Assembly (NCBI GenBank): GCA_003427395.1
Contig: BFEA01000049.1
Coordinates: 307,733-350,696, forward strand
DNA: 42,964 nt
Source: Chara braunii
Taxonomy: Eukaryota; Streptophyta; Charophyceae; Charales; Characeae
Direction of reading: 5' to 3'
Of this stretch, positions 42,269 through 42,964 are shown in pieces (positions within the stretch are counted from its first letter, which is position 1; each line of letters begins with the position of its first letter). The notes under the pieces are model-generated. The model saw only the letters and a list, made by a program, of their open reading frames with translations. It was not told where the DNA came from and did no database searches. Made by a program: the position numbers and the translations under genes.

Positions 42269-42576
42269 GCTCCAAGTGTTGCTTCGATTGCTGCAAATGT
42301 GATTTCAACTCCGGCTGCTATGCAGCAAAGCGCCAGCGATACCATGAGTGCAGCGAAAAGAATTGCGAAGGTTGTAACGACGCAGGAGACTATAGCAGAC
42401 TTTAACCAGATGGACTCCTCCTTGCTAAGCCAGACTACTGCTGCTGCGATTACAATATTCGGAATGAGCGCTAAGAATAATAGTGCGATTAGATAAAAGC
42501 AAATGAGGAGCGAAAGTGGTGCTTGCACAAATGCAGCGGCGATGCATAAAGTCATGGTTAGCTCTACTGCGCTCAT
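42265..42576 (-). CDS. Putative small membrane protein, 103 aa, unknown family
   Basis: The minus-strand frame begins MSAVELTMTLCIAAAFVQAP and is strongly hydrophobic. Likely membrane segments lie at about residues 8-26, 28-50 and 62-92, separated by WLSKEESIWLK. It ends with TGA at 42265-42267, overlapping the ATG of a second hydrophobic frame (ATGA). I do not recognise the family. It lies in the sense direction of the LTR III element, between where pol should be and the LTR, the slot that carries an extra or env-like frame in some Ty3/gypsy elements. Against it: the opposite strand is also open here, and no homologue is visible in the other interiors of this window. Confidence 0.33.
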   Translation of the reverse strand: MSAVELTMTLCIAAAFVQAPLSLLICFYLIALLFLALIPNIVIAAAVVWLSKEESIWLKSAIVSCVVTTFAILFAALMVSLALCCIAAGVEITFAAIEATLGA

Positions 42577-42964
42577 CTAACGCCCAGTGCTTTGCGGTTG
42601 CACTATTGCTCCCTGACTTCTGGATATGGCATGAAGAGATTATACCACTTCCTCGTCGTCATCCTGCTCCTTCACGTGGTCGAGATCGATCTTGACGTCC
42701 ATCGCAAGTTACTGGTCCGACGATTTTCACTTGTACGTTGCTGTCACAAACTCACGCACAACGCTCCTTCACCTTGTGTTAACTTGTTCGAGCGTTGATT
42801 ATTTGTTTACTGTTCCTTTCCTTTTATTCGAGCGCCGCTCCCCTTTCCTTCGTCACGTTCTGGGGTGGAAATTTTAAAATTTGTCTTGGCGTGTTCTCTC
42901 GTTGGGCCTCTTCAATTGGCGGGTTCAAAAAGAAGGGGGGAAGGGGGCGCGAAGGTTCACGGGG

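Larger units (their letters stand above)
39972..42964 (-). other. 3' interior of the element owning LTR III
   Basis: Upstream (minus strand) of the LTR III start, this should be the tail of that element's internal region. It begins with a purine-rich stretch (GGCGGGAGGA on the minus strand, 39972-39982). It also contains a GAT/TCA trinucleotide stretch (40035-40085), a very GC-rich block with repeated CGGACCGGAC (40540-40715), a three-copy structured repeat (40836-41620), an A-rich stretch (41640-41740), a purine tract (42051-42113), and two small open frames with membrane segments (42005-42576). No gag or pol sequence is visible; those would lie to the right of the window. Confidence 0.45.

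Noticed and set aside
42184-42405. Cysteine-rich 73-aa plus-strand frame
   Set aside because: It overlaps the better-supported hydrophobic minus frame; the cysteines arise from TGC/GCA-rich DNA, and there is no signal peptide or known spacing pattern.

Overview
The window is wall-to-wall retrotransposon sequence from a eukaryotic nuclear genome. I recognise no host gene. Two clues point to the green lineage. The primer-binding site after the 5' LTR matches the 3' end of plant tRNA-Asp, and the polymerase belongs to a Ty3/gypsy branch with IRRFVWEH and YVDD blocks that I know from basidiomycetes and from charophyte algae. My best inference is a streptophyte alga such as Chara, in a draft assembly (one 993-base N gap plus scattered N's). 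The organism is not proven.

Layout. Positions 1-13810 are an old Ty3/gypsy element (element A): 2.1 kb of its 5' LTR, PBS, broken gag, protease remnant, RT, RNase H and integrase, a non-coding tail, PPT, and a complete 5.0 kb 3' LTR. Stop codons, frameshifts, a gag-pro deletion and loss of the integrase catalytic Glu make it inactive. Positions 13811-15638 are a diverged fragment of a related LTR. From 15639 to about 40 kb there are three copies of a second, even larger LTR family. Copy I (15639-21404, minus strand) is truncated, copy C (25631-32464, plus strand, 6.8 kb) is complete, and copy III (32465-39971, minus strand, 7.5 kb) is nearly complete. C and III abut tail to tail at 32464/32465, and I and C form a 5 kb inverted repeat. 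Positions 21405-25630 and 39972-42964 are the non-coding 3' interiors of the elements that own C and III.

What stands out is structure inside these giant LTRs. Two hammerhead ribozymes lie 141 bp apart on the minus strand of the element A 3' LTR (10037-10237), within a train of about a dozen perfect or near-perfect hairpins (9494-10866). The second LTR family carries an array of six to seven hairpins whose loop is constant while the stems change in a pair-preserving way (29544-30163 and its relatives). Covarying hairpins also mark the LTR start and the site just before a conserved GTAAGT near the LTR end. Together these suggest LTRs whose RNA or DNA folding, not coding capacity, has been maintained.
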